From Adineta ricciae (lineage: Eukaryota > Rotifera > Eurotatoria > Adinetida > Adinetidae), in assembly GCA_905250025.1 (NCBI GenBank), contig CAJNOJ010000080.1, positions 1 through 64,000 of the forward strand: 64,000 bases of DNA, written 5' to 3'. Positions 45,386-58,331 of this stretch are shown in pieces; within the stretch, counting starts at the first letter, position 1, and the number at the start of each line of letters is the position of its first letter. A model generated the notes under the pieces. That model was given only the letters and a program-made list of their open reading frames with translations, did no database searches and had not been told where the DNA came from. A program made the position numbers and the translations under genes.

Positions 45386-47514
45386 GATACCGTTCAACTA
45401 ACATTGCATGCCCCTAAGCAAAGAGATATTTATAGAAAACGAAATCTTTTTCTATGCCGACTTACTTGACCGCCAGCTGCACAAGCAGCAACTAAAGCCA
45501 AACGTTTATTTTCTTTGATTAGTCGATTGGCTGCTGTGGTTACAAGTCGAACACCGGTTGCACCAAATGGATGTCCAAGACTTAATGATCCTAAAATCGA
45601 AGTGCACCAATCAGATCCGCATGTGCGTTTGTGAACAAAATGTGAGCATACCTCCCCATACATTGAATTTGTCGAGTGGAATTTCTCCAACCTATCAAGA
45701 TTTCAAGTTACGAAAGAAGGAAACAAGAAGGATTCAATACTTTTGAGGAACGATTAAGATATTTCTGTGCGAAATAGTCCGAATTGAGCGCTTTTAAGTT
45801 TGCCAAAATTTGACCAGCAAAAGCTTCATGAAATTCAAATACATCAATATCATTTAATGTTAAGCCAGCTTGTTCAAGTAGTTTAGCAGTTGCATACGTA
45901 GGTCTACAATTCAAATTGTCATTATTTTCTTCGGCGTTTCGTAGTCTTACCCAAGTAAAAGCTGATCTTTTGGATCTTGAGATGTGAATATATAACGTCT
46001 AAACATGAATGAATCAAACAATGATTTTGCCAATTATTTCTTGTCCTTTTTACCGAAGATAAGCTTTTGGTTTTAAACCAAGTTCTTTAGCTTTTTCAAC
46101 GGATGTAACTAACGACGCTGAAGCACCATCAGTGATGAACGATGAACTAGCTGCCGTTACTGTTCCATGTGGTTTGATGAAAGCTGGTTTTAGTTTGCTC
46201 ATTTGTTCTAGAGTTGACACACGAACACCGTTATCACGACTTACAACATCTTCTGCACCTGAAAAGATCAATTGATATCATGGAAATGATTTCGTTTAAT
46301 GTGAAATATGTTACCTGGAATATGCATTGGTACAATATCGTCCAAGTGTCCTTTTTCTGCAGCCTCTTGGGCTAATTTATGTGAACGTTGAGCATATTCA
46401 TCTTGTTCGCGACGTGTTACATTAAATGCTGCAGCTAAACGGTCTGCTGATTGGCCCATAATTTCACCTGTGGAGAATTCAGCGATCGCTGGTGCCTATT
46501 TGAAGAAAATATTTTCTCTTTCTACAGTTAAATGATCCATGAAGTGCTCTTACCTCTGGTGTAAAGTTTTTCACTGATAACATTTTCGTTATTAATCCAA
46601 GACGTTGTGGCGTTGACTTAGCTCGATTCAAACTCAGCATTAATTTTCGCATGGAACGTGGGTAACGAATTGGAACATCAGACATATATTCGACACCGCC
46701 AGCAATGACAGCTTCATTTTGACCAGTAGCAATATTATTAGCAGCTAAACATATACAGGTTACTTTTGGATGTTCGCCTTATTCTACACAGTACCTGAAG
46801 CTAAAGCGACGTTGGATGATATGCAAGCCATCGTCACTGTGTGTCCAGGAATACTTTCGGGAAATCCAGCACTAAGCAAAGCCTAAAGAAAGATCAACAT
46901 AGTCTAAGCAAATCTTGTAGACGAAGTCGCATACTTCTCGAGCAACGTTTGATGTTTTGACTTCTTGAATAACTGTACCCATAACACAATACTCCGGTGT
47001 TGACTTATCGATTTTTGTTCGTTTAACTAGACCGCTGAAGAGAAGGTTTTATTCAAAAGAAATCCTCTTCAAGAAAACTAACTTACAGAAGAGCATGTCG
47101 AGCTAAATGGTAACCCATTAAATCTTTATAGGAAGTAAAACTTGTTAAAAACGGTGTTCGAACACCATCAATAAAGACAACATCTCGACCAAGACCTTTT
47201 AAAGATTCTAAAACGAAAACATTTGACTTATGTTTCATTTCTTTTGTTTCTCTATGACTCACTCGTTTTGTTCGATGAACTTGTTCCGCTGGTTGGGCTG
47301 CTGGTTCGTTGCTGTTGCTGTTGTTGACCGCTAGGTTGGCTTTGTTTTTGTGCTGAAGACGATGCTAAGGTCGTTGTTTTTGTTGTCGCAAGACGAATAG
47401 AGCTTGTATTGCTTTGACGTAAATGGATCAATCCTACAAATTCGATTCCGATTATCTCACTTCAAGCAGATGCTAATCAAATGTACCTTTTTGAAAAGAA
47501 CAACGAAAAGCCAT
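45381..47514 (-). CDS. HADHB: Mitochondrial trifunctional enzyme beta subunit (3-ketoacyl-CoA thiolase)
   Basis: Thirteen exons: 47514-47487, 47433-47263, 47207-47087, 47034-46935, 46882-46795, 46744-46554, 46495-46315, 46258-46054, 45998-45951, 45903-45741, 45691-45652, 45590-45466 and 45413-45381, 497 residues. It catalyses the last step of long-chain fatty acid beta-oxidation, cleaving 3-ketoacyl-CoA to acetyl-CoA and a shortened acyl-CoA, on the inner mitochondrial membrane with HADHA. Thiolase residues are present: the nucleophilic Cys in [10 protein letters not shown], the His in [11 protein letters not shown] and the second Cys in [26 protein letters not shown] is the family signature. 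[13 protein letters not shown] opens the mature protein. The first 70 residues are a Ser/Thr/Gln-rich targeting region with a polyglutamine run, longer than usual. The stop codon overlaps an AATAAA. Confidence 0.96.
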
Positions 47515-49188
47515 TGCTATATTTTAATACGCAAGGGAAAAGGTGCAATTGGAACTGTTAGTTAGATTAGACGTGATCTTTTTGTGTAAGTGGTTAAACT
47601 ATGATATTGGATTGGAATTTGAACTACTCTTTCTATTGATATAAAGTCAATGACCAATAAATGTACATCGAAAGATGTCGTATACTTATGAAGACCGATC
47701 TATTTATTATATGTATATACAAGTTCTTTTCTATTCTTATAGTCGTAAAAACGACAAATACATTTTTTTGACATGAATCTTGGCATTGTTATCATTATTC
47801 TCAAATACAACTGCTATATTAACAATTGATTAGATCCTTCCGTTTCTTTTTTTTTTGAGTATAGAGAATAGAATAGAACTACTACATGGGGTATTCTCGT
47901 CGTTTTTCTTTGTCTATTACATCGACATTGCACATCATGAGTTCAATCTGTACAACATATATAGATTGCATGATTTATTATGTAATAGATCCATTTGCTC
48001 TTATTGCATTACAGAGGCTATGCGGGAAAACGGCTGTTTAGCTAAAAAAAATTTCTACATCTAAAAAAGTTATTAATCGTGTAGCAAATCGGAATTGTTC
48101 ACTGAAGCATGTTTCGAAATAGATTTTCCTTTGAACAATTAAAGATCAATGGACGAATTTGAAATAAGCGAAACATAAATTAAATTCATATACCGTATCA
48201 AGTGAAATACCGTCTATTTTCATATGTATGTTTATTAAAATTTGCGGAAAGAAAACATGAAAAATCACGTCCATCTTTTGAACAAAGAGCACGTCTAGGA
48301 ATTGCATGTCTAATGAGCTTAGCGGCTAAGAAAATAATTATTCGGAGAAAACTTATTTGTTTCTTTTATTGTCAACGTGTATTTTATATTCTCATCGTTA
48401 ATAGATTAGAACTGCGGCGCGTATACCGAATAGAATAAAACGTCCTTGTATATACATCTGTTTACTGTATTTAGCTCGCTCGTACTGAATGGAACTTTAT
48501 CGAGCGCTGAGTGTCGGTCAGGAGAAAGAATTTTGTAGTGCATTTGACCAATCGAGTAAGAGAAGAATATTGTTCATCAACGTTCTTCACGTCTTTTTCC
48601 TTTCTTCTCCCCTCCCCCGCTCTTCTCCTGACGTATGAGGAGAATGAGGGGGGAAAATCCTGTCGTCGCCCGTCGTTGCCGACGAGACGTGTATATATTT
48701 GTGCTAGCTGAACGAGAGTATATATATATTAAAAGAGAAGAGAAAAAGATGGATGGTAGCAGTTAGAGAAGAGAAGTAGAGAGACACAGCGAGAGTAAGG
48801 GAGATCGACCGACGCGTGCATAAAGAACATCAACCACATCTCTACAACTCCTTCACCGACAACAAATAATTCAACACAAGTTGCGGTTTGCGTTTAGATA
48901 TTTAACAGTCTAAGTAATCGAACAGCAAAAACAACTACATTACTAAAACTAACATTCATTCGTTTGCATTTGTTATGTATACGATGAGCAAATCCATTGA
49001 ATTAGACTATTAAAAGAAACAAACGATGCTTCCACTAGATCAATTCTAATATTCATATTATCCATCATAATCAATTCTTTGTTTGTTACTATTGAACAAC
49101 ACATTATCAAGTACTACGATGATTTGCAATTAAGTCATACGATTGATTTTCTTGTCGAAATTAACTGTACAAAATTCGCAAAAGCAAA
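47515..49188. other. Promoter region between divergent genes
   Basis: About 1.7 kb between HADHB (left) and MTSS1 (right). The 500 nt before MTSS1 hold C-rich and GA-rich patches (48600-48660, 48720-48800) that are less AT-rich than the surroundings, as expected of a promoter and 5' UTR. No gene seen. Confidence 0.5.
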
Positions 49189-52100
49189 ATGAACGTAATT
49201 GAAAATGCTGAAAAAGAATGTGCCGTATTGGGCTCTTTATTTCAAGACATCATCAATGAAATGAAGGTTAGTATTAATAAATCACAAGTTCTAATTTATG
49301 CTCGATAGATAAGAGAAGAAATGAAAATCACGTCTGTGTAATAAGACACACAGAACTACGAAGATCTTCAAATGCCAAGGTCTTCATCAGCATATATGAT
49401 TGAGCTACTGTATCTTTTTTCTTTTCTAAGCTCTAATGCAAACATATAAATTGATTGTATTTGAAAACTGTATATTAGATTGAAGGAGTCCGATCGTCTT
49501 ACTCTAACAACAATCTGCCTTTTGTTTCCACAGATGATGACGATATAAAACAAATAAGACAAAATCGAGGAATGTTGTTTACTATTTTTAGAACAGTTCA
49601 ACATTATGGGAAGATTTAACATGCAAAGCAAACAAAATGCATCTTCAATTGAAGTAAGTTTCTGTCTTCTAATTGTGTGTTATGAACCTTGAAGTAATGC
49701 ACTGAACTATTAATAGTAGAAAAAAAGAGAAATATATGCATGCACGAAACACTCATCTTGTTCGCCTGATCAAAGTGACAAAAAAAAACATTCACCAGGA
49801 GTACTTTTATAATAATAGACAAAGCTCATTCTTGTCTTCAAACTTATAAGAGACGTTAGTTTGCCTTCATTGATAAAAGCAAGAGATAATTGAATGAACC
49901 ATCGAAGAAAAGTCATGCTCGACGAACGACTTCGATCGGCAAGACGACAGAGAGAGAGAACAGATCGCTTCAGCTGTCATAATATTTCTCTTGAAATAAT
50001 TAGCAATTGAACTATTACTATTACTGGTAGACATTCATTAAGTGAGACGTAACTTACATACGAAAAAGAGAGAAGAAAGTGTTGCGGTTACTTTATTCTC
50101 TATATACCCTTCAGCTTAGGTGACACATTAGATAGATGAACGTGAGGATGTAAAAATAGTGCTTTTGACATTTATGTATTAAGTCTTTCTTATCTTTTTC
50201 TATTTTCTCGATACAACCCATAACGTCGAATGTTCATTGTCTAATGTATATTTGATCGTTTTCGTCAAATGTCAGTTACTTTTCTTTTATTTACAAACTT
50301 TGTCATGACAAGAATGAGTTCATCGCTCATTATTCGCGTTTCTCACACATATGTGTTCATTCATCATCGAACTCTAATCATTATTATTATCTTTCGCTTT
50401 TGTTTAGAACAACTATCACCACATTCAGTTTATTTCTCGATGCATTTCAACGTATTGCAGATTTGGCAACGAACACAAAAGGTGCAACACGAGATATCGG
50501 TACTGCATTAACACGTTTAATTCTACGTCATAAGTCAATTGAACAGAAATTGAAGTCATTTACAAGTTCGCTAGTTGATACATTCATTCAGCCGTTAAAT
50601 GAACGTATCGAGGAATGGAAGAAATCAACAAATACTTTAGATAAAGATCATGCGAAAGGTCTCAAAGGTATTTATTAATTAATTTTCCATCTGTCTCGTT
50701 CGCTCTCTCTCTCTCTCATCCTTTGCTTATTGTTTATATAATTCACTTTTTATGTAGATTACAAAAAATTACGTAATGAATTACGAAAGAAAGCACTCGA
50801 AACAACGAAATTACAGAAAAAATGTCAAAAATGTAATGTTAATTCGATAGTTTACGTCTAATCGTTCTTTTCGACTTCTTTGTAGTACCAAAACATGATA
50901 TACTACATAACAAATTGAATTCAACTATTCAAGAGGTCTCCAATTATTATGGAATGTTAGAAGAACGTGAAAAACAAGCGCTGAGAACAGCTATGATTGA
51001 AGAACGAAGTCGATTTTGTACATTATTTACATTATTAAAACCTGTTATGGTAAATAAAATCAAACTTGATTGAAAACTATTCAATTAAGATTTCCGATTA
51101 TCGGATGGAACAAGAAAAAGACAGATTTAGAAAGTCTCCTTCCGAATCCGAGCAATTTCCTTGAGGACGCAGAGGGTTTGTTATTTCCGGCAGGAAGAAA
51201 ACATTCTTTTTCTTTACAAAAGATTAATTTTCAAGGTTGCTTATCGTTCTTTATCTAGGAATTAGAAATATCGCTTGCATCAGAAATGAGCCACATCGAA
51301 GACTTAGTTCAATATTTAGCCAAACATACAGTCGATCCATATTGCCTACCAAATGCAAGCGAACAGGTGATTAAAGACATCAAAGGCATTGATTACAGTA
51401 CAATCGTTGCATTTAAGGTAGAAGAAGATATTTTTGATTGACGATATCATATAAAATGTTGATTTGTAGACACCACCGTCATCACCAGGATCGTTGAGTT
51501 CACGTAAATCCAGTGTATGTTCAATCAATAGTATTAGTAGTTCATCATCGAGTTCAACGAGTCATTCACGAAGTTCGAATCTAAAGCAAGTACAAATGCA
51601 ACAACAACCACAGTCACAAATACCGATACCGATACAGCATCAATTTTGTCATTCAAACAATACGAATCGATCATTGTCCATGCCTGTAAGAGCTTTTTTA
51701 AGAAAAAGAACAAAAATAAGGTATTTTCTCCATTCTCTCTTTGTAGTCAAATGTTGCTGTTAGCCGTCTATCGAGTGTCTCATCTCAAGATTCAGGATTT
51801 ACGTCTCAAGAACAGTTCTTTGCACGTCCACCCTCACCACTCGAAGAAGCAGAAGTAAACATTTTTCAAAAATACGTCGCTTTTCTCTACTACAATAAAT
51901 ATATATCTCGTTTAGCGTGAAGTTGATGGCAGTTCTAGTCCACTTCTAGTTGTTTGTTCAACATTGAATGCTTGGGCGAAACGCCCCGATCTTCCTCTCA
52001 ATGGAAAACATTCGGCAACAGTTACCGGTGCACCTGAACCAGTAAAAGCCTGTCGGCCAGCAATCACAGCGCACACGTTCGATCCACCATCGCCAAGTCT

Positions 52101-53389
52101 ATTCGAAAAACCCGCTTGGCAAATCTATGAAGAGCCAAGCTATCGATCCATGACAGTTTGTATTCTTCATTGTTAGTGATTACGAAAGCACGTAATGATA
52201 ATCATTTGAAATAGATTTCGGAGGATGGACCGTATGGAACAATATCTCGTCAACACTCGATCCCGTCGCGCCGTTGCCGTATACGTGATCTGAGCTTGGA
52301 AAGACATTCACCTATGCGTGAACAACATTACCAATCGACTATGAGTAATAATCTTGTCAATGGACGCGTTAAACCTACTCAACCACCAGTAGCACCTGCA
52401 GATTATTATGGTACAATGACTAATCGATTAAGCACTGGTAGGTTTCTACTTTTACTACTATTGATTGAAATTTAATTCTATTCAAAGATGAGCCTAATCA
52501 ACGTCTGCGAAGTTCTACACTACCTTCAGAAGTCATTGTAAGTACTAGGCTCACCTATTCACTGTATGAAATCAATGATGCTGTTTCTTGAAGGCATCCG
52601 ATGCACGAAACATTGTATGGCGTGATCGGATACGTCAGAGCGGTAGTGTTTCTTCATCTCAGTATGGAAGCTATTATGGTAGACCGTCATATGAATCTGC
52701 AGATGAAACTTTAGATGAGAGTGAGTTGTTTATTACTTATAAAGAGATCGTTTCTCGTAACATTATTCTTTTTATTAACGTTTAGTGTATGAATATTTAA
52801 CCAAAAGTATGTTCTACTTGTTCTGTCGCAAAGAAAATGATCTTCACATACGATTTATTACGAATTTTTAGGTAGTCATACGCCGATTCACCAACAAAAG
52901 AATGAAACACTTCGTCGAGGAATGTCTATCGCTCCGAATCCAAGTGAAAAGCCAGCACCACCCATACGTCGCACACCATCGATGAATACAAATTGCCAAC
53001 AACAGGTTAATAATGGTTATATTGAGCTACAATCACGATTAAAAGCGCGATTGAAACGTGCTGAAGAGATAGCTGGTCAAGCTGACTTAGTAAATTCACA
53101 ACAACAACAACAACAACATAAGATGATGACAGTTACCAAAGTAGTGACAAACAGAACAATTGATTCACGACCGAATCCTCCCGATGAAGAATTTCCTCCT
53201 CCACCTCCTGATTTTCTTGTCAACAACGATTCTAAACCACCGGCACCTCCTCCGCCTCCTTGTGCATCAACAATAACAAAACCGGCACCAATAGATGCTC
53301 ATTCATGTCTGCTTGCCGAGATCCAACGCGGCTTAACACTACGTAAAACGATGACTGATAGAGATCGATCCGCTCCACGCATCAAATAA
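49189..53389 (+). CDS. MTSS1: MTSS1/missing-in-metastasis, I-BAR and WH2 actin regulator
   Basis: Fourteen phase-checked exons: 49189-49266, 49592-49653, 50408-50667, 50758-50832, 50886-51049, 51259-51417, 51470-51685, 51747-51854, 51916-52155, 52215-52437, 52488-52537, 52594-52720, 52786-52806 and 52872-53389, 766 residues. The N-terminal IMD (I-BAR) domain, about 1-240, bends membranes into protrusions: ECAVLGSLFQDIINEMK, FLDAFQRIADLATNTKG, TRDIGTALTRLILRHKSIE, EEWKKSTNTLDKDHAK, MIEERSRFCTLF. Next is a Ser-rich region with TPPSSPGSLSSRKSSVCS and RLSSVSSQDSGF, conserved in animal MTSS1, then proline-rich stretches. The C-terminal WH2 motif (CLLAEIQRGLTLRKT) binds actin monomers, followed by DRSAPRIK as in vertebrates. 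Exon 52786-52806 is only 21 nt. Introns 1 and 2 (325 and 754 nt) are long for this genome and may hold regulatory sequence. Confidence 0.95.
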
Positions 53390-54194
53390 TTTTTCTTCTC
53401 AGGCACAAATTTCTTTCGACACTTTGTTCTATACTCACACGTGCAGATAGTCTTGTCCGTTTCATAAATCCTCAGTTATCGGCAAACAATGAAAATAAGC
53501 CTCAATGAATTCTGTTGTAAATATTTATAGATTTTCATAAATTAATACTATTACTCATGTAAGAAAACTTTTCTGGATTTTTTTGTGCAGTTATTACTGT
53601 TGTTATCAATGTTTAATTGTTGTGGATGTCAATTTTGTTTTTCCTTTTCGTTTTTCTTTCTCTGAAGACAAACACGATATTCGTCACGAACTTGCTGTCG
53701 TTTCCAGACGTCGATTGCTCGAACCAAACAGACAAGTTTATATTTCCGGCGTCTGACTACGTAGTTGCGTTTTTTTTACGTGAAAAAAAAACAAGTAAAT
53801 AGTCATTCCGGATATTATCAACGTTGACTGCACAAGGTCTCTCAATCAATATTCATATTTTACTCATAAGAAGGAACAAAAATTTATTATTGACACTTCT
53901 GTCAAGTAGGACGAGTGGAAGTGAAAAATGTAGCTTGAGACAAAAGAGAAAAACCGAAGATTAGTATTGATCTAACTATCGTTTTAAATGAAATGCTCGA
54001 CTTCTTGTTTATTTATTGTCCACATGCACTACAAAACATCGACAAAATAGTAAGTTAGATACGTATAAAGAATAGATTTAAAAAAAACGAACGATTGGAT
54101 TAAAAGAGAAATGAAACTGAGCATTTCATCTGACAACATAAATAAAACGAATTCAAGAAACTAGATTTCGCTAAAATCACTGTTTCGGTCAATA
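53390..54194. other. 3' regions of two convergent genes
   Basis: About 800 nt, AT-rich, with the MTSS1 3' UTR on the left and that of the SLC17 gene on the right. No gene seen. Confidence 0.5.
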
Positions 54195-56549
54195 TTAGAC
54201 GACTGGATTCTGTGTCGGAACCGTAGCCGAGTCCATTTCCATCAACTCTTTGTTGGCGTCAACATCATAATTAATCTTTTCATCATGGGCATCATCACGC
54301 GCCCATGCTTCCGTTTCACCACGCGCTAAGATGGAAAATGCGATGGCAGAAATAAGAAACGAGGCCGCATAGAGCATAAATGCAAATTTCCATTCAGCTG
54401 CTGTTTTCTACAAAGGAAAGAAATGAGAAAATGCTAAAGATGAACCTTATAGAATACAAACATGTTTTGTAATAATACTGGTTATATAAGGGCCGCAGAA
54501 GCCGCTGATACTCGCTAAAGAAAACGATTGTTATGCTTTAAGATTTTTGAAAGAAATGAATTTCTTACAGACTGTATTGCAAATACCAAAGACAACACCT
54601 GAGTGAACACCACTGAAATCACTGACATTAACAACATATCCTCCTGACATCATAAAACCACTAAAATAGACAAAGAAATGCAAAGTGCGACACTGTATCA
54701 CACATTCTTACTTCAAAGCGACGCCTATAACTAATAAGAAAACTGCTAAATATCGTCTTTCACAATCAAGGAATGAGATTAACAGAAGGCATATAGCTGG
54801 TGAGAGAGTTCCAATGCCATGGCATAATTTTCGTGTATTAACACGTGATAGAAACTTTCTCTGTATGATAAAGTCAGCTAGACCACCTGTTAATAGTACA
54901 ACAATAAAACTAGCCACATGTGGTAATGCGGATAGAAAGCCATTTTCTTCTATGCTAAATAGTAAAACTTCGTTCATATATTCTGGCACAACTGCCCAAA
55001 TAGCTAATTAAGAGGAAAGAAAGCATTTATTATTACGGTTGATGAAATCTATGAATGTACACATACCGTAAAGACCAAAGTCACAAGAAATCATTGCTAT
55101 TAATATACACCAAAAGCCTTGGGACTTGAGCATGGGTCCCCATGGAGTTTTCTAGAGACAAGCAAATGCAAGATGTGAAATGAACAATTTCCATTGCTTT
55201 ACTGTTCGTGAGTCTTGGATTTTTTCGGCAGCTTTACAAGCTCGAATATATTCTTTTTCGTTGTCAGATATGTGCTGATTATTCGAAGGTGTATCACTAG
55301 CAAAAATAAGCCATATGACAGACCAGATAATACCTAGGCCACCTGAATGATTCAACAAATCGGTTGTAAATATTTTATGAAATTTAATAATTCTTCTCGC
55401 TGCCTTACCAAGAATATAAAAGAAAAATGACCAACCATATCGGAATATAAATGGTATTGCATCATTGAGTGAAAACGTGCAAAAAAGACCACCAATTACC
55501 AATGAAACGATAGTACCCATTGCTGGTCCTAGGGAGACAAATTTCATTTCTTACAAAATACTAAGCGATTCACATAAACAGTCCATACCTGAAGATGCAA
55601 ATGACAAGAGAGTTGTTCGTTCGGAAGCGGGGGCCCATGATACCCAGAAGCGGAATATTGTTGGCCACAGACCACCCTTTTTTTTACAAACAAGAGAACC
55701 AAGACTCATTTATACGGTATTGAAATATAAAAGTTTACAAGATCAAATCATTAATGTTTCAACTGTGATTACTCAAGAGAGCGTCTACTTGAAACAAAAA
55801 TAGAATTGTGTAAGCGATCTCCTGAGAAAATAGATTCTATGCGCCGATTATAAAAGTAACTATACCTGTGCTGCACCAGCAACAACACGTAATAAGATGA
55901 CAATCGATGGATGAAATTTTGAGAAAATTGGCAAAAGCATTGTAGCCATTGACGAAAAAAAGATGAGTAATGCAAGAAAACGCTTTGGTCCAAATATGTT
56001 CACAGCCACTGATGATGCCACTTGTGTCAATGCATAGCCCCAATAAAACGAACCGAGGATAACACCACGTGTTTGTTTTGGCCATAAAAGTACTTGACTT
56101 GTCTACAAGACATGTCAATCGCATGAAAATAGCGCAAAATATCATCCAGTCAGTTAACCTTACCGATCGAGTTTTCTGTACTGTGTGCTGATGACATGCC
56201 GCTGGAATATTTCGATGATTAGTGGAGATTTCACTGCTTTGTGCTAAAGTTACGTTATCGGCATCGGGATTAACCATACAAACGATGCCAACTCTGGAGA
56301 AAGATATGAGAGATAATTGATGGTTTTAAAGATCGAGTAAATTCATACGCAAGTCCGTTTCGTTGAGCATAACAAATGAAAAAGCCGAGAAATGCCAAAC
56401 AAGCGAGAAGAAGACGTACTGAACATACCAATGGTGCTGTTATCGAAATAAAATTTCTTAGAATCCTTTTCAAACTCCATCAGAATGCTCCTACCTTTCT
56501 TCGGTTCGTCGCCTTCACCAACTACATAAACGTCTTTACTCTTTGCCAT
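54195..56549 (-). CDS. SLC17-family anion transporter (sialin/vesicular glutamate transporter-like)
   Basis: Twelve exons: 56549-56495, 56436-56349, 56293-56164, 56102-55866, 55676-55589, 55528-55409, 55342-55203, 55151-55067, 55003-54712, 54660-54569, 54514-54462 and 54407-54195, 530 residues. A major-facilitator transporter with about 12 membrane segments. SLC17 features are FICYAQRNGLAVGIVCMVN in helix 1, a glycosylatable loop before helix 2, RGVILGSFYWGYALTQV, and WVSWAPASERTTLLSFASSG as in sialin and VGLUTs. HISDNEKEYI and TPWGPMLKS follow the central loop, and GLADFIIQRKFLSRVNTRK is typical. Members move organic anions (sialic acid, glutamate, urate, phosphate) across lysosomal, vesicular or plasma membranes; the substrate cannot be read here. 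The C-terminal tail is acidic. The fifth exon is entered through an A-rich acceptor, unusual but required by frame. Confidence 0.9.
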
Positions 56550-58331
56550 GATGAAACTCAATCTACGAAATAAAATAAAATTTTGTCTTCAACATATACT
56601 TCTAAATATAAAATGATATTTTTATTCAATAAAATGATGCAATACTACAGCAAATGTACAGGATTGTATTTATACGTCATGCTCCCATTTAATGTTCTTC
56701 AGGCGATTTACGCGTGAAACACACTGGTTTTTATATAAATTGAAAAAAGCCATAGACATAACACACCATAAAAAGAGAACTAACAGAAAAAGGAAGGTTT
56801 CACTTCAATGACAAACTCGACCATCGTTTTATGCTGCGTCACATTAGAGTTAAACGATGTAAAACTAAAACAAGGCCATTTTCTTTTAGAACGACTCATA
56901 TATCTGTTGACATCGCGCTCTCGCATTCAAATGGTGAAAAACGAGAGTTTGCCTTTTTATGATTTCCGACAGAAAAATATGAGGAAAATTACTTATGCGT
57001 GACATGTAATGAAAAACAAGAGGCGTTTGATTATCATGATGATTATACAAAAGAAAGAAAAAGGCGATGTCCGTTTTCACTTATTGGATAGATTTCTTTT
57101 GTGTTTTTACTGATAAAATAGGACTGGTTTTCTTACCACTGATTATCTTTGTCGTTTGTGCGTTCAAAAGGAAAGAGCTCTTTTCCTATTCTTGAATGAA
57201 TGATTAATAGGCAAGTCAGTCAAAGATTAAGAATAATGATAATGATAAGAAATGAACGAGGGAAAAGAATGATGAAACGAACGTTGCTCTTTTCTTCAAC
57301 ATCAATCGGACGAGACCATAAATATTTACACGCATATATTTACGAAATCAAATGCTTTGCAATGCAGTCATGCGAGCGTATCCATTAAGAAATTGCAAAT
57401 AATCAGTTGATGACCTTCGTAAGATCTAAATTCTATTCTAATGTTAAACAGAAAATGAATTTTTTACTCTTGTACAAAAGAAAAACGAAGTACTGATATT
57501 TTTAATGATAAATTTCTTTCCCATGTCAGTGTTTTAGACAAGGATCTATTGACAAAACGAAAACAATACGAAAGGTGTCATCTTACTTGGCCAGGGATTA
57601 TTCGCAAACAATCCCCATATGTATTATGATCAAAAGACTATGTGATACAATGAAACAGGTGCATAACACAATGACTGATTACCGATAATGACATGCTATT
57701 CAACGAAACGTATCATCTTGAACGAACGCAATTTATCTTACTCGAAAATATGATTACGCATTGGATATTAAAATTAGCTAGCAAACAGAAAACAATGCCC
57801 CATGTTCTTTTGGAAATCACGCAGTATCATAATATTTCGATTATTATTGGGGAGATATGACACTACAACGGACAGATCGTTTGGAACGGATGACCTCATA
57901 TACAAAGAATAAATTAAGGGTTGATAACATTATCATGGAAGCAGATGAATTCGTCGTCTTCATATCTCCCGTAGCTTTCCTCTCTATCTATCTAGTTACT
58001 CCACACTTTCGAATTTTCCACCAATCATTAGCTAAGACGATAGAGGAGGATGAAAAGCAGAATTGTGAAACATACTGTATACGAGCCAGACATCATGTAA
58101 AAGATTCTGATAGTAACCAGAAGAATGAATATATGGAACGAGTGCTTTGGGGCACAAAATAACTTTCAACATGGGCCGTGTATACAGAGATATATATATA
58201 TTCTTTATTTTGAGTCTTATGTACGTACAAATACCACGCACAATTTAAAAAATAAGAGCACATGAAGAAACACACATACATTATACGCAAAAATAAACTC
58301 GTAGAAATCAAATGAGAGAGAAAGAAGAGTC
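56550..58331. other. Intergenic, no convincing gene
   Basis: About 1.8 kb between two minus-strand genes. It holds the SLC17 promoter (an acceptor-like TTTCGTAG lies just before the ATG at 56549) and the PCF11 3' region. A 101-codon frame on the plus strand at 57857-58162 has no recognisable features and is not called. Confidence 0.45.

Noticed and set aside
54685-55011. 108-codon plus-strand frame inside the SLC17 gene
   Set aside because: Antisense shadow of a transmembrane exon (55003-54712) that fits the transporter in phase on both sides.
57857-58162. 101-codon plus-strand frame starting with ATG
   Set aside because: No domain, no convincing splice partners, and it lies in the expected 3' region of PCF11.
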